Origin: Halosimplex amylolyticum
GTDB taxonomy: Archaea > Halobacteriota > Halobacteria > Halobacteriales > Haloarculaceae
DNA length: 64,000 nucleotides
Assembly (NCBI RefSeq): GCF_051414035.1
Contig: NZ_JBLKNW010000001.1
Span: 1-64,000, forward strand
Direction: 5' to 3'
This document shows positions 1-8,172 of this stretch, one piece after another. Position 1 is the first letter of the stretch, and the number at the start of each line of letters is the position of its first letter. The notes beneath the pieces were generated by a model. It was not told the DNA's origin. It saw only the letters and a program-made list of their open reading frames with translations, and did no database searches. The translations under genes and the position numbers were made by a program.

Positions 1-1319
1 AGGTGCATCGGGTGAACGACTGGGCTCTGATTGGTCATCCGAATCCGGACGTGTTCCCCGGGCCGAATCTGTAGCGGATCGGCGTCCGGGTAGGCCTGCC
101 CGTCTATCGTCCACGTGTAGGACTGGTCCCTGTCCCGTGAGAGCGTCAGGTCGAACGTTCGATCCGGATCTCCACTCACCCCGTCGAGCGAGGAGATGGC
201 CCGCAAGTCTCCGTACTGTAGTTGGTTACTGGCCGACGACGGGGGCTGTGGGCGCTCTCCGCCCGCCGACTCGTACTCGAGGACAGCCCTCGCTGGTGGT
301 TCGTTCCCGTCGACAGGGTCCGCTTGAACGGCCCACGTGCCCGGATTCGTCGCTTCGACCACGACGTCGTACCGCTCGCCGGCACCGAAGACGAACGAGT
401 CTGCGTCGACGGGTTCGACAGGTCGCCCATCGGCGTGAGTCACTGTCATGTCGTGGCCGGCGATCCGGACACCGAAAACTGTCGCGCTGGCGGCGTTCAC
501 GAACCGGAAGCGAATCCGCTCGCCCTCTGTGACGTCGAACGTCTGGGGGTTCTCGGGCAATCGACCGTTGATCAGGAGCCCGTCGTATGGCGGCCGGACG
601 TCTCCCATCATACCGCCTCCCCCATCCCTCCCACCATCGCCCCTTCCGCCACCACCACCACCGCCTCCTCCACCACCACCGCCGCCTCCTCCACCTCCAC
701 CTCCACCCATTCCCCCGTCCGAAGGGAGTTCCGGCTCTCCAGGGAGGTAATCGTCGACCACGACGACGTACTCGCGATCGTACTCGACGTGTGGCTCACG
801 TTCTTCGACGATAAGGGGGCCGAGCAATCCACGGTCGAGCTGGAGCCCGACGTGACTGTGGTAGAAGTACGTCCCGGCGGGTTCGGCACGGAACGTGTAC
901 GTGAACGTATCGCCGGAAGCGATCGGGTCCTGCGTTACGTTCGGCACCCCATCGACCGGGTTCGGGACGGGAACCCCGTGCCAGTGAATCGTCGTCTCCG
1001 CCTGGAGATCGTTGGCCACTTCGACGCTGAGTACGTCTCCTTCCTGAACGCGTAGCTCCGGTCCCGGGAATTGGCCTTCGTACATCCAGTTGGTCGTCGA
1101 CGTACCGGGGGCTGGTCGAATGGTCCCGGACGCCGCGGTGAGGTCGACTGACGTATCTGGCTCGGACGTGACTGTCGAGCGGGGCGTCACCTCGCGATCA
1201 CCGCCATCGTCGTTGCCCGGCAGCTGACTGGCACAGCCCGCGAGCGCTCCGAAGGTGGTCGCCCCCGCCAGCTGGAGGAGCCTGCGGCGGGAGAGCGGGC
1301 TCTGTTCTCTAGGCGGCAC
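1..1319 (-). CDS. Multicopper oxidase (laccase/LccA-like), Tat lipoprotein, 3' end cut by the window
   Basis: An exported copper enzyme predicted to oxidise phenolic or metal substrates outside the cell; 439 residues are visible and the C-terminal part lies beyond the window edge. I chose the GTG at 1319 because it gives a twin-arginine signal (SRRRLLQLAG, residues 10-19) ending in a lipobox LAGC with Cys29. Two His-X-His copper motifs are visible, HWH at 112-114 and HSH at 154-156, and a third copper site begins as HPMH at the cut end. An uninterrupted run of 21 glycines (residues 205-225), followed by a Gly/Asp/Arg/Met-rich stretch, sits between cupredoxin domains 1 and 2 and is unusual. 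The start overlaps the end of the upstream rhodanese/MBL gene by 11 bp, so the two are probably co-transcribed. Laccase versus nitrite reductase-like activity cannot be settled without the C terminus. Confidence 0.9.
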   Translation of the reverse strand, partial: MPPREQSPLSRRRLLQLAGATTFGALAGCASQLPGNDDGGDREVTPRSTVTSEPDTSVDLTAASGTIRPAPGTSTTNWMYEGQFPGPELRVQEGDVLSVEVANDLQAETTIHWHGVPVPNPVDGVPNVTQDPIASGDTFTYTFRAEPAGTYFYHSHVGLQLDRGLLGPLIVEEREPHVEYDREYVVVVDDYLPGEPELPSDGGMGGGGGGGGGGGGGGGGGGGGGRGDGGRDGGGGMMGDVRPPYDGLLINGRLPENPQTFDVTEGERIRFRFVNAASATVFGVRIAGHDMTVTHADGRPVEPVDADSFVFGAGERYDVVVEATNPGTWAVQADPVDGNEPPARAVLEYESAGGERPQPPSSASNQLQYGDLRAISSLDGVSGDPDRTFDLTLSRDRDQSYTWTIDGQAYPDADPLQIRPGEHVRIRMTNQSPVVHPMH

Positions 1320-2457
1320 AGTTGTTCGGTCCCAGTTCGAGTTCTGTCGCGTCGCCCTCGTCGTCGACGGTCTCGTTCCCGGTGTTGATGGCGATAACTG
1401 TCTCGTAGTTCGGTGGCTTCTCCGGAGCGTCCTCGGTCAGTCGCTCGACGAACGTTTCGCGGTCGAGCCCGAGGAAGTCGAGTTCTTCGCGGAGATTTCC
1501 GAGCCGAGCTTCGAGGGGAGAACCTGGCGAGCCGTTCTCGTAGCGCCCGTCGCTCGTGACGGTGAGATGTCCCGGCAGGATCGTCGTGTCGTCGGGGAGG
1601 TCGAGGATCGTCTCGTGGAGCGAGTCGTACAGCAGTTCCGCTCCACGGGAGGCGTCGTCCTCGCCGAACTGGAGTTCGGTCCGCCCGACGGAGTCGACGA
1701 ACAGCGTATCGCCCGTCAACAGGAGTTCGCCGTCGACGAGGTAGTTCATCATCTCCGAGGTGTGCCCGGGCGTGTGAAACGCCTCGATTTCGACGTCACC
1801 GACCTCGATGACGTCTCCATCAGATAGCGGGTCGTATTCGTACTCGACACCGCGCTCGCTGGCTGCGTCGCCGAGGTGGTAGGGCACGCCGACCTCGTCG
1901 GCGAGCGCCGGGCTGCCCGAGATGTGGTCGGCGTGGACGTGCGTATCGAGCACGCGCGTTACCGAGAGCCCAGCGTCCTGGGCAGCGACTTTGAACCGGT
2001 CGGCCTGTCTGGTCGCGTCGACCACGACGGCCGCTTCGGCCTCTTTCGAGCCGACGAGATAGCCGAGACAGCCCTTCGCTCGGCGCTGGACCTGCCGAAC
2101 GACGAGGTCGTCGCTGGACGTCTCGATGGGGACGACCTCGTAGCGTTTGCTCCACTCCTCCATCCCGCCAGTGACGACCGAGACATCGTCGTAGCCGTGC
2201 TCGTCCAGCTCGAACGCGAACGGCGTCGACGTCAGACCCTTCCCGCAGATAGCGACGACCGGCCGGCCGTCGACCAGCGCGTTCACCTCGTTCAGCTGGT
2301 CCTCGCTCAGGCCCTCGTCGGGGTCGTACGGGACGTTCTCCGCGTCGCGTACGTGCCAGGCCTCGAAGCTGTCTTCGGGACGCACATCGATGAGCGTGAA
2401 CTGTTCGTCGGCGTCGATCTTCTCCGCGAGCTCGTCCGCAGTGATGTTCTTGACCAT
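1309..2457 (-). CDS. Rhodanese plus metallo-beta-lactamase protein (persulfide dioxygenase-like)
   Basis: 382 residues with two domains. An N-terminal rhodanese domain (about residues 1-112) carries the active-site loop CGKGLTS with Cys71. A metallo-beta-lactamase domain follows, with HVHADH at 173-178, then HTPGHTS and LPGH metal-ligand motifs, and GDTLFVDSVGRTELQ, which resembles ETHE1-type persulfide dioxygenases. In the family such enzymes oxidise glutathione or other persulfides to sulfite, while the rhodanese part transfers sulfane sulfur. The order here (rhodanese first) is the reverse of the CstB-type fusion. It has no signal peptide and is probably cytoplasmic. It lies just downstream of a SoxB-like phosphoesterase and overlaps the multicopper oxidase, which supports a sulfur-oxidation role; the exact substrate is inference. 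Confidence 0.9.
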   Translation of the reverse strand: MVKNITADELAEKIDADEQFTLIDVRPEDSFEAWHVRDAENVPYDPDEGLSEDQLNEVNALVDGRPVVAICGKGLTSTPFAFELDEHGYDDVSVVTGGMEEWSKRYEVVPIETSSDDLVVRQVQRRAKGCLGYLVGSKEAEAAVVVDATRQADRFKVAAQDAGLSVTRVLDTHVHADHISGSPALADEVGVPYHLGDAASERGVEYEYDPLSDGDVIEVGDVEIEAFHTPGHTSEMMNYLVDGELLLTGDTLFVDSVGRTELQFGEDDASRGAELLYDSLHETILDLPDDTTILPGHLTVTSDGRYENGSPGSPLEARLGNLREELDFLGLDRETFVERLTEDAPEKPPNYETVIAINTGNETVDDEGDATELELGPNNCAA

Positions 2458-2518
2458 CGTATCTCACCTGTGTGGTGTCGCGTTCACCGTTCGTCGGATC
2501 TGTCGCGTTCGCCGTCGC

Positions 2519-4303
2519 CTAGCGCGTTCGATTACGCCCTTCGTCGGGAAACGTGTTCCTGCGTGGAATCATGGACGTCTCGCAGTAGGCCTCGCCGGCC
2601 GCGTAGTCGACGCCGGGCTGGATGAACGGATAGGGCCCGTCGGCGGGCGTATTCTGGGCTCGACCACCGTCGTCTGCGGTCTCGACCAGTCCCATCACCT
2701 CGTAGTCCACGGGCGAGTATTCCTCGAGATACTCGACGATGACGTCGACCGGTATCGTCCCGTCGTCGACCTCGACGTCCTGGAACGGGAACCCGCAGTT
2801 GCCGAGGTCGCGTTCGGGGTCGCCGGGCCGGCGGTAGGTCGCCACCGAGTACGTCTCCTCCGGGTCGACCGTTTCGCCGTCGATTTGCATCTCGACGAGG
2901 CGACGGCCGCGCTTGGCCGTTGGGTCGACGGTCACCTCGACGTTCGATGAGAAGCTCCGGACGCGGCCGTCCTCCTGGTCGTAGGGATACGGCGTGAAGT
3001 TGTCCTCGAGGAACTCTTCCACGTGGTTCGTGAGCTGCTGACCGTAGGCGACACCGCGGGCGACGGGCGTCGCCATCGGGAAGAACGTGTATAGCTCTCC
3101 GAGCGTGATCTCTCCGGGCGGGATGGCCGTCCCGTACCGGAACCCGTGTGAGACGGCCAGATCTGTGTCGAAGTGCGCCTGCAGCGCGTCGTTGAACAGC
3201 GTGTTCCACGCGCTCTCGAGGAACGACTGCCGATAGAGCGACTGTTCCGTCCGGCCGACGACCGTATCCAGCGGACGGGCGAGCGTGCCGGCCCCTCGCT
3301 CGAATCCCGGGTCGTCCTCGAAGAAGGGTCCACGGACGGCGTCGACTGTCTCCTCCGCATCGGCGTCCGGTTCCGGCGTGTGTTCGCCGTCCTCGGTCAG
3401 GCAGTAGAGGTGATGACGGAACTGCACTTCGCCGTCCTGGACGCGGAGGTCAACACGGCCGAGCGCCTCGCCCATGCCGGACTCGACGACGACTGTTTCG
3501 GTCTCCTCGACGACGATGGGGTCGTAGGTGTACTCGTGAGTGTGCGCGCTGAACATCACGTCCACGCTCGCACAGTCCTTGGCGGCCTGGACCATCCACG
3601 GGAGGCCGATCTCGGTGACCGCGACCACGACGTCCGCACCGTCTTCGCGGGCGGCCTGTGCGGACTCTTCGAGGAGTGCGGGGTGTTTGCCGAAGCGGTA
3701 CTTCCCCTCGTAGAACGCGGGTGCCATCCGGTCGACGTAGACGTTCGTCATCCCGACGACGCCCACAGAGAGCCCCCCGACTTCGAGGACGCTGTACCCG
3801 TCGTACAACCGCTCGTCGGTCTCCTGATCGTAGAGGTTGTTCGCGAGGACTGGCGCGTCGAGTGCGTCCATCAGTTCCACGAAGTTGCCCTCCTCGGCGG
3901 CTTCGTTCGAGTAGTCCCAGTTGCCGGGAACGTAGACGGCCGGGTCGACGAACTCGTTGATGGGATCGAGCATCGCCTCCCCGTCGGTGTAGGTCGTGAT
4001 GGCCGACCCGTGGAACGTGTCGCCGCTCATCAGCGTACAGACGTCGTGGTTCTCGCGGAGTTCGTCGAGTTTCGCTGCCAGAATCGGGACGCCACCCGCG
4101 CGCTGGATGACTCGGTCGTCTTCGCCGAAGTCCAACGCCGGACCGGACGTGGCGTTGTCGTAATAGACCTGGTGGCGCGGTGTCAACTGTCCATGGAGGT
4201 CACTGACGTGTGCGAAGACCACGTCGGGATCGTCGTCGCCGCGGCTGACGGGGACATCGCCGAGGGAGCGCCACTCGCCTATGGCCGTTTCATTCCCGTT
4301 CAT
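2519..4303 (-). CDS. 5'-nucleotidase/SoxB-like metallophosphatase
   Basis: 594 residues of the UshA/SoxB metallophosphoesterase superfamily. Metal-site motifs are SDLHGQL (34-40), MSGDTFHGS, PGNWDYSNE and SAHTHE. A C-terminal 5'-nucleotidase-type domain contains SHGFRYGTAIPPGEIT. The GNWD variant instead of GNHE and the FRYGT segment recall SoxB thiosulfohydrolases more than classical nucleotidases, but SoxB proteins are exported and this one shows no signal peptide. Downstream lie a rhodanese/persulfide dioxygenase-like gene and, divergently, a TauE/SafE-type exporter, so a role in removing sulfate or sulfonate groups is plausible. Nucleotidase activity is the alternative. The start ATG at 4303 gives an N-terminal leader of about 28 residues before the first beta strand. 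Confidence 0.85.
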   Translation of the reverse strand: MNGNETAIGEWRSLGDVPVSRGDDDPDVVFAHVSDLHGQLTPRHQVYYDNATSGPALDFGEDDRVIQRAGGVPILAAKLDELRENHDVCTLMSGDTFHGSAITTYTDGEAMLDPINEFVDPAVYVPGNWDYSNEAAEEGNFVELMDALDAPVLANNLYDQETDERLYDGYSVLEVGGLSVGVVGMTNVYVDRMAPAFYEGKYRFGKHPALLEESAQAAREDGADVVVAVTEIGLPWMVQAAKDCASVDVMFSAHTHEYTYDPIVVEETETVVVESGMGEALGRVDLRVQDGEVQFRHHLYCLTEDGEHTPEPDADAEETVDAVRGPFFEDDPGFERGAGTLARPLDTVVGRTEQSLYRQSFLESAWNTLFNDALQAHFDTDLAVSHGFRYGTAIPPGEITLGELYTFFPMATPVARGVAYGQQLTNHVEEFLEDNFTPYPYDQEDGRVRSFSSNVEVTVDPTAKRGRRLVEMQIDGETVDPEETYSVATYRRPGDPERDLGNCGFPFQDVEVDDGTIPVDVIVEYLEEYSPVDYEVMGLVETADDGGRAQNTPADGPYPFIQPGVDYAAGEAYCETSMIPRRNTFPDEGRNRTR

Positions 4304-4568
4304 CGTGACGCGACTGTAGCTACGGACGCCGAGTGTTCATGAGTTGTGGTTGCAATTCTAAAGACCACACATGACTATCGAAGAGCGCTAGAACGGAGAG
4401 GCCGCATTCAACCGCGTCGTGTGAACTACAGTCGGGTACGATAGTGAATTTGAATCGGCTTTCCGCCCCAGATGCGAAACACAGTTCGGGTTTTCGCTTA
4501 CTCTTCATAGTGAAAAGTGCACTAAGTGATGCAGTCGTAGTAACGGCCAGACAGATGCGTGCTCTACC
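4304..4568. other. Divergent intergenic region between SoxB-like and TauE/SafE genes
   Basis: 265 bp, visibly more AT-rich than the flanking genes. It must hold the promoters of both divergent genes. A candidate AT-rich element for the minus-strand gene lies around 4350-4362 and another for the plus-strand gene around 4500-4515. No ORF is convincing. Confidence 0.4.
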
Positions 4569-5375
4569 ATGGCACAGGAGGCGGTTTCGATGACGAGTAA
4601 CTGGGTAACGACTGGGTTGTCCGCGGTCGTCATCCTCGTCGCGTCCGTCGTTCATGGGATCGCTGGTTTCGGGTTCGCGCAGGTTTCGATGGGCCTGATG
4701 CCGCTGTTTCGGTCGCCATCGAGTGCGTCGATCATCTTCACGGCGACGGCGGTGGTGAGCAACGCCCGCGTCTGGTGGAGCGTCCGGGACGCGTTCGACT
4801 GGCGCAAGTGGATCGTTCCTGTCGGCGGACTCGTCGTCGGGATGCCGCTTGGCATCTACGTGTTCAGTCAGTTCGACGAAGCTCAGATGCGCGTCGCCAT
4901 CGGGGTCGTCCTCGTGTTAGCGGTCATCATCGTCGGTGCGACCCAGCAACTCGACGTCGTCACGGACTGGATCGAAGCGCGAGACTACCGCCCGGGAAAG
5001 GTTATCGGCGCGACGGCTGGTCTCCTCGCGGGGATTTTCGGCGGCGCCGTCGCCGTCCCCGGCCCGCCGATGATCGTCTACGGGGCCTTCATGTCGGCGA
5101 GCGGGTTCTGGAGCGACGAAGAAATGAAGGCGACGTTCACCGCCTTCTTCGGGACGCTCATGCTGTATCGCCTCGGGAGTCTCACGTATACGGGAGCCGT
5201 GACGACGCCACTGATGACCGAGGCTGCCATCGCCATTCCGATGGTGTTCCTCGGTGCCTGGGTCGGCGTGTACATCTTCGACCACATCCCCGAGCGGATC
5301 TTCCAGTGGGTCGTGCTGATACTGCTGACCGTGAACGCGTTCGTCCTCCTGTTCACGGCGCTTCCGGAACTCTAG
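4569..5375 (+). CDS. TSUP family membrane transporter (TauE/SafE, sulfite/sulfonate exporter type)
   Basis: 268 residues, almost all hydrophobic, with about eight predicted membrane helices in two halves. Each half opens with a Gly-rich signature typical of the family: GIAGFGFAQVSMGLMPL near residues 32-48 and AGIFGGAVAVPGPPMIVY near 157-174. Members export or import sulfite, sulfonates or other small organic anions. Divergence from a SoxB-like and a persulfide dioxygenase-like gene fits sulfite export, which is inference. The ATG at 4569 is used; an in-frame ATG at 4590 would remove seven residues and is possible. Confidence 0.9.
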   Translation: MAQEAVSMTSNWVTTGLSAVVILVASVVHGIAGFGFAQVSMGLMPLFRSPSSASIIFTATAVVSNARVWWSVRDAFDWRKWIVPVGGLVVGMPLGIYVFSQFDEAQMRVAIGVVLVLAVIIVGATQQLDVVTDWIEARDYRPGKVIGATAGLLAGIFGGAVAVPGPPMIVYGAFMSASGFWSDEEMKATFTAFFGTLMLYRLGSLTYTGAVTTPLMTEAAIAIPMVFLGAWVGVYIFDHIPERIFQWVVLILLTVNAFVLLFTALPEL

Positions 5376-5861
5376 CTCACCGTGAACCGGCAGCTCTCGG
5401 CGCATTCCCGGAGGACCGCGGCACAGACCTGGCTGTGATCGGCATCGTGGCGCTCACGTTTTCCGTGGATCCGACGGCCTGGGATCGGACAGACAGCCTG
5501 CGAGGCCGGCGAGTACGACGGAACTCGCTCTCAACATACGGCGACCGGTGGACTTTGCGGAGGGCACAGTCCGCTTTTTTCGGCCGTCTGGTATCGCACC
5601 CGTGGTGAGAACGGTGATGCAGGTGTATCGTTCGTCTCAGGTGTATCATCCACGACCGCTGTCCCACGCAGTCCTGGATCTGCGGGCCCCGTTGAAACCA
5701 TCAAACGATGATTGGCCTCCGGAACCGTCCGACACTCGACCGCTCAGGCTCGGACGAACCGCAGTCCAGACGGCACGAGCGTCGATCGGTCGGTGCAGCA
5801 GACGAACTGATCGGTAGGCGGCGTCACGTCTACCCGACTGGGAGACGTACCGAAGCTTACT
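5376..5861. other. Intergenic region without a convincing gene
   Basis: 486 bp between the exporter and the HTH_10 regulator. Short open frames exist on both strands but have no recognisable motif, start context or typical acidic composition. It presumably contains the terminator of the exporter gene and the promoter of the regulator. Confidence 0.5.
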
Positions 5862-6500
5862 ATGAGTGTCATCGTGGAGTTCACCCTCGCCGACGAGGAG
5901 TTCCTGCTGGGTCAGGTGCTCGCGGACCCGCCCGACATGCACGTCGAGCTCGAACGCATCGTCCCGACCGGAGGCGCGCTCATCCCGTTCCTGTGGGTGC
6001 AAAGTGAGGACCACGAAGCGTTCGAACAGCAGGTCAGCGACAGCGAACACGTCGCCTCGTTCACGGCGCTCGATCGGATGGATAAATGGGTGCTGTACCG
6101 GATGGACTGGAAGCCCGGCCAGCAAGACGTACTCGAGGCGTTCGAAGCGAGCGACGCCGCGGTGCTCGAAGCCTACGGAAACGGTGGCTGGACGTTCCGA
6201 CTGCGCTTTCCCACCCACGACAAGGTGTCACAGTTCTACAACTACTGTATGGAACAAGACATTCCCATCACTATCGAGCGCAGCTACACCCTCACCGAGC
6301 GGTCTGACGTCGCCCAGCAGTTCGGTCTCTCCACCGAACAGCGCGAAGCGCTCGTCCTCGCACTTCGGCGCGGGTACTACGACACCCCGAGCGAAGTGAC
6401 TCTGGACGACCTCGCCAGGGACCTCGGTATCTCCCAGCAGGCCCTGTCCAACCGCATCCGCCGGGGCAACAAGCAGGTCCTCGAAAAGATACTGCTGTAG
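5862..6500 (+). CDS. Bat-type HTH_10 transcriptional regulator
   Basis: 212 residues. The N-terminal ~150 residues match the small ligand-sensing domain found in haloarchaeal bacterio-opsin activator-like regulators (start MSVIVEFTLADEEFLLGQVL). The C terminus (about 155-210) is the HTH_10 DNA-binding domain, recognisable by LSTEQREALVLALRRGYYD and LDDLARDLGISQQALSNRIR. Such proteins act as activators of nearby redox or transport genes. Its target here may be the preceding exporter or the sulfur genes, but nothing in the sequence proves that. Confidence 0.9.
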   Translation: MSVIVEFTLADEEFLLGQVLADPPDMHVELERIVPTGGALIPFLWVQSEDHEAFEQQVSDSEHVASFTALDRMDKWVLYRMDWKPGQQDVLEAFEASDAAVLEAYGNGGWTFRLRFPTHDKVSQFYNYCMEQDIPITIERSYTLTERSDVAQQFGLSTEQREALVLALRRGYYDTPSEVTLDDLARDLGISQQALSNRIRRGNKQVLEKILL

Positions 6501-6567
6501 CTGACCCCTCTAATCGACGCCCCGGCTCATATAAACTGGTTGTGAACACAATGAACGCCGTTACCGG

Positions 6568-6927
6568 ATGCAGTACACTACGGTGGGACGAACCACCATG
6601 TCCATGCCCCCCGCCGATACGACCGCCGACTCAGCCACAATCGACCGTCTCTGTTCAGCACTTGCAACCGAGACTAGACGTGCCGTCCTCGCGTACTTCG
6701 AGACGTCGACCACGCAGACAGCGTCGCTCGAGGGCCTGACCGACTACGTGGCGGCACGCCAGTCCGACAGCCGAACGCGTGAACAGGTCCAACTGCGGCT
6801 TCACCACGCGGGGCTCCCGAAGTTGAATGATACAGGGCTCATCGACTACGACGCCCGAACCCAGACCGTTCGGTATCGAGAACGGAACATCGGGGAGTGG
6901 GCACTCGTCGCGGAGGGACTGGAGTAA
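6568..6927 (+). CDS. Winged-helix DNA-binding protein of the haloarchaeal DUF7344-like type
   Basis: 119 residues. It contains an ArsR-like winged helix: IDRLCSALATETRRAVLAYFE, then a region ending in LRLHHAGLPKLNDTGLIDYDARTQTVRY, the wing. This pattern is common in small haloarchaeal regulators. A TATA-like element CATATAAACT at 6527-6536 lies ~30 bp upstream of this ATG; an in-frame ATG at 6598 is an alternative start. Its stop overlaps the next gene's start (TAATG). Confidence 0.8.
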   Translation: MQYTTVGRTTMSMPPADTTADSATIDRLCSALATETRRAVLAYFETSTTQTASLEGLTDYVAARQSDSRTREQVQLRLHHAGLPKLNDTGLIDYDARTQTVRYRERNIGEWALVAEGLE

Positions 6928-7079
6928 TGGAGATGGTAATGTGCAGGTCCTGCGGGGAGTTCAGTACGGCTGTGAACGAAGACGGGACGTTCGTCCCCCT
7001 CGAGGATGCGTGTCCGTCGTGTGGCGAAACGGAGTTCGAACACAACGGGACCGAGACGACGATTCAGACCGACGGGTAA
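6927..7079 (+). CDS. Small zinc-ribbon protein
   Basis: 50 residues. Two CXXC knuckles (CRSC and CPSC) separated by about 23 residues make a single zinc ribbon of a type abundant in haloarchaea. Start ATG 6927 shares a base with the stop of the preceding winged-helix gene, so translation is probably coupled. Specific function unknown; many such miniproteins are thought to be regulatory or adaptor proteins. Confidence 0.75.
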   Translation: MEMVMCRSCGEFSTAVNEDGTFVPLEDACPSCGETEFEHNGTETTIQTDG

Positions 7080-7299
7080 GCCGTCTCGTGGGAAGGTGAG
7101 CACGACGAGACTCGCCAGTGAGGACGTCGAGGCGGGAACTCCCTCCCCCAGATGAATCGTAGGTCGTGGTGTGATTCAAAAATCCCGTGATGGCGACAGA
7201 GCGCGAACGTAGCACGGGTTCCTCGCTTCAGGTGACGTCGACATCGCTCGGACACCTCGATTCGGGGAGCGCTCCGGTCGTGGCGTGGCGCGTACGCCG

Positions 7300-8172
7300 C
7301 TAGGTTCCCCCTGGAATGGTGATCGGCTCGAAGCGCTGGAGGCCGAAGTACGTGTTCAGGACGGCGCCGAACCCGACGGCTGCGACGGCGAGCTGGGCGA
7401 TCCCGCCGAGGTACGGCACGAGTCCGAGGAGTTCGAGGGCGAGCAGGAACGCAGCGATCCCCGCGATCGTCGCGACGCCGTCGTGCTCGATCGGGAGCCG
7501 AGTCCCGACGAGGTAGCCGAATACGGTCTGGCCGTACAGGACGACGAGGAACTCGGCGAATAGCCCGACGAGCGCGACCGGGAGCAAGACGAGGGTGAAC
7601 GCCATGTAGACGAAGAGCACGAGGAGGGTCGTCGCGCCGAGGCTGCCGACGACAGCGCTGACCAGCGCGTGTTCGGTGATGGCTGCGCCGACGTTGCCGA
7701 CGAGGTGCGGGTGGCGCTCGACGAGCCACCACCCGAACGCACCGAGGACGAGGAACTGCAGGAGGAACCCCCCGATCTGCTGTGCGGGCGAACTCGACGG
7801 GGTGGGCGCCTCGAATTGCGAGACGCGCCCGACCGACGCCCCGGAGCTGACCGTAGCGGACCCCGAATACGTCTGGACGGTTCCGGTCACGGTCGCGCCG
7901 TCAGTTACCGAGAGATTCCCGTTGAGGAGCGTCACGCCCCCGTCGACGGTGCCCTCGACGACAGCGGTGCCACCGATCACGTAGAGGTCGCCGTCGACAG
8001 CCGCGTCCCCGGGGACGGTGGTGACCCCGCCGGCGACGACGTGGACGTCCGCGAGCGAGTCGACGGCGCTGTCACCCTGGAACGTCACGGACATCTCCTG
8101 GACGTCGCCGCCCCCGATGGAGATCATGAGGAGGACGACGACGAGGAGCGGGATGGCTTCCGTCGGACTCAC
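7300..8172 (-). CDS. Bactofilin-like (polymer-forming) domain membrane protein
   Basis: 290 residues. An N-terminal hydrophobic segment is followed by a repetitive beta-helix region (about residues 35-115) with regularly spaced Gly-Asp and Val motifs such as DLYVIGGTAVVEGTVDGGV, as in bactofilin/polymer-forming domains. The second half has about four to five membrane helices. The GTG start at 8172 overlaps the stop of the upstream MFS gene as GTGA, so the pair forms an operon. The outward-facing beta-helix on a membrane anchor suggests an envelope role; the function is not known. Confidence 0.8.
   Translation of the reverse strand: MSPTEAIPLLVVVLLMISIGGGDVQEMSVTFQGDSAVDSLADVHVVAGGVTTVPGDAAVDGDLYVIGGTAVVEGTVDGGVTLLNGNLSVTDGATVTGTVQTYSGSATVSSGASVGRVSQFEAPTPSSSPAQQIGGFLLQFLVLGAFGWWLVERHPHLVGNVGAAITEHALVSAVVGSLGATTLLVLFVYMAFTLVLLPVALVGLFAEFLVVLYGQTVFGYLVGTRLPIEHDGVATIAGIAAFLLALELLGLVPYLGGIAQLAVAAVGFGAVLNTYFGLQRFEPITIPGGT

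Noticed and set aside
448..750. Poly-proline plus-strand frame at the multicopper oxidase
   Set aside because: It is the complement of the poly-glycine coding run; the minus-strand frame carries the copper motifs and Tat signal.
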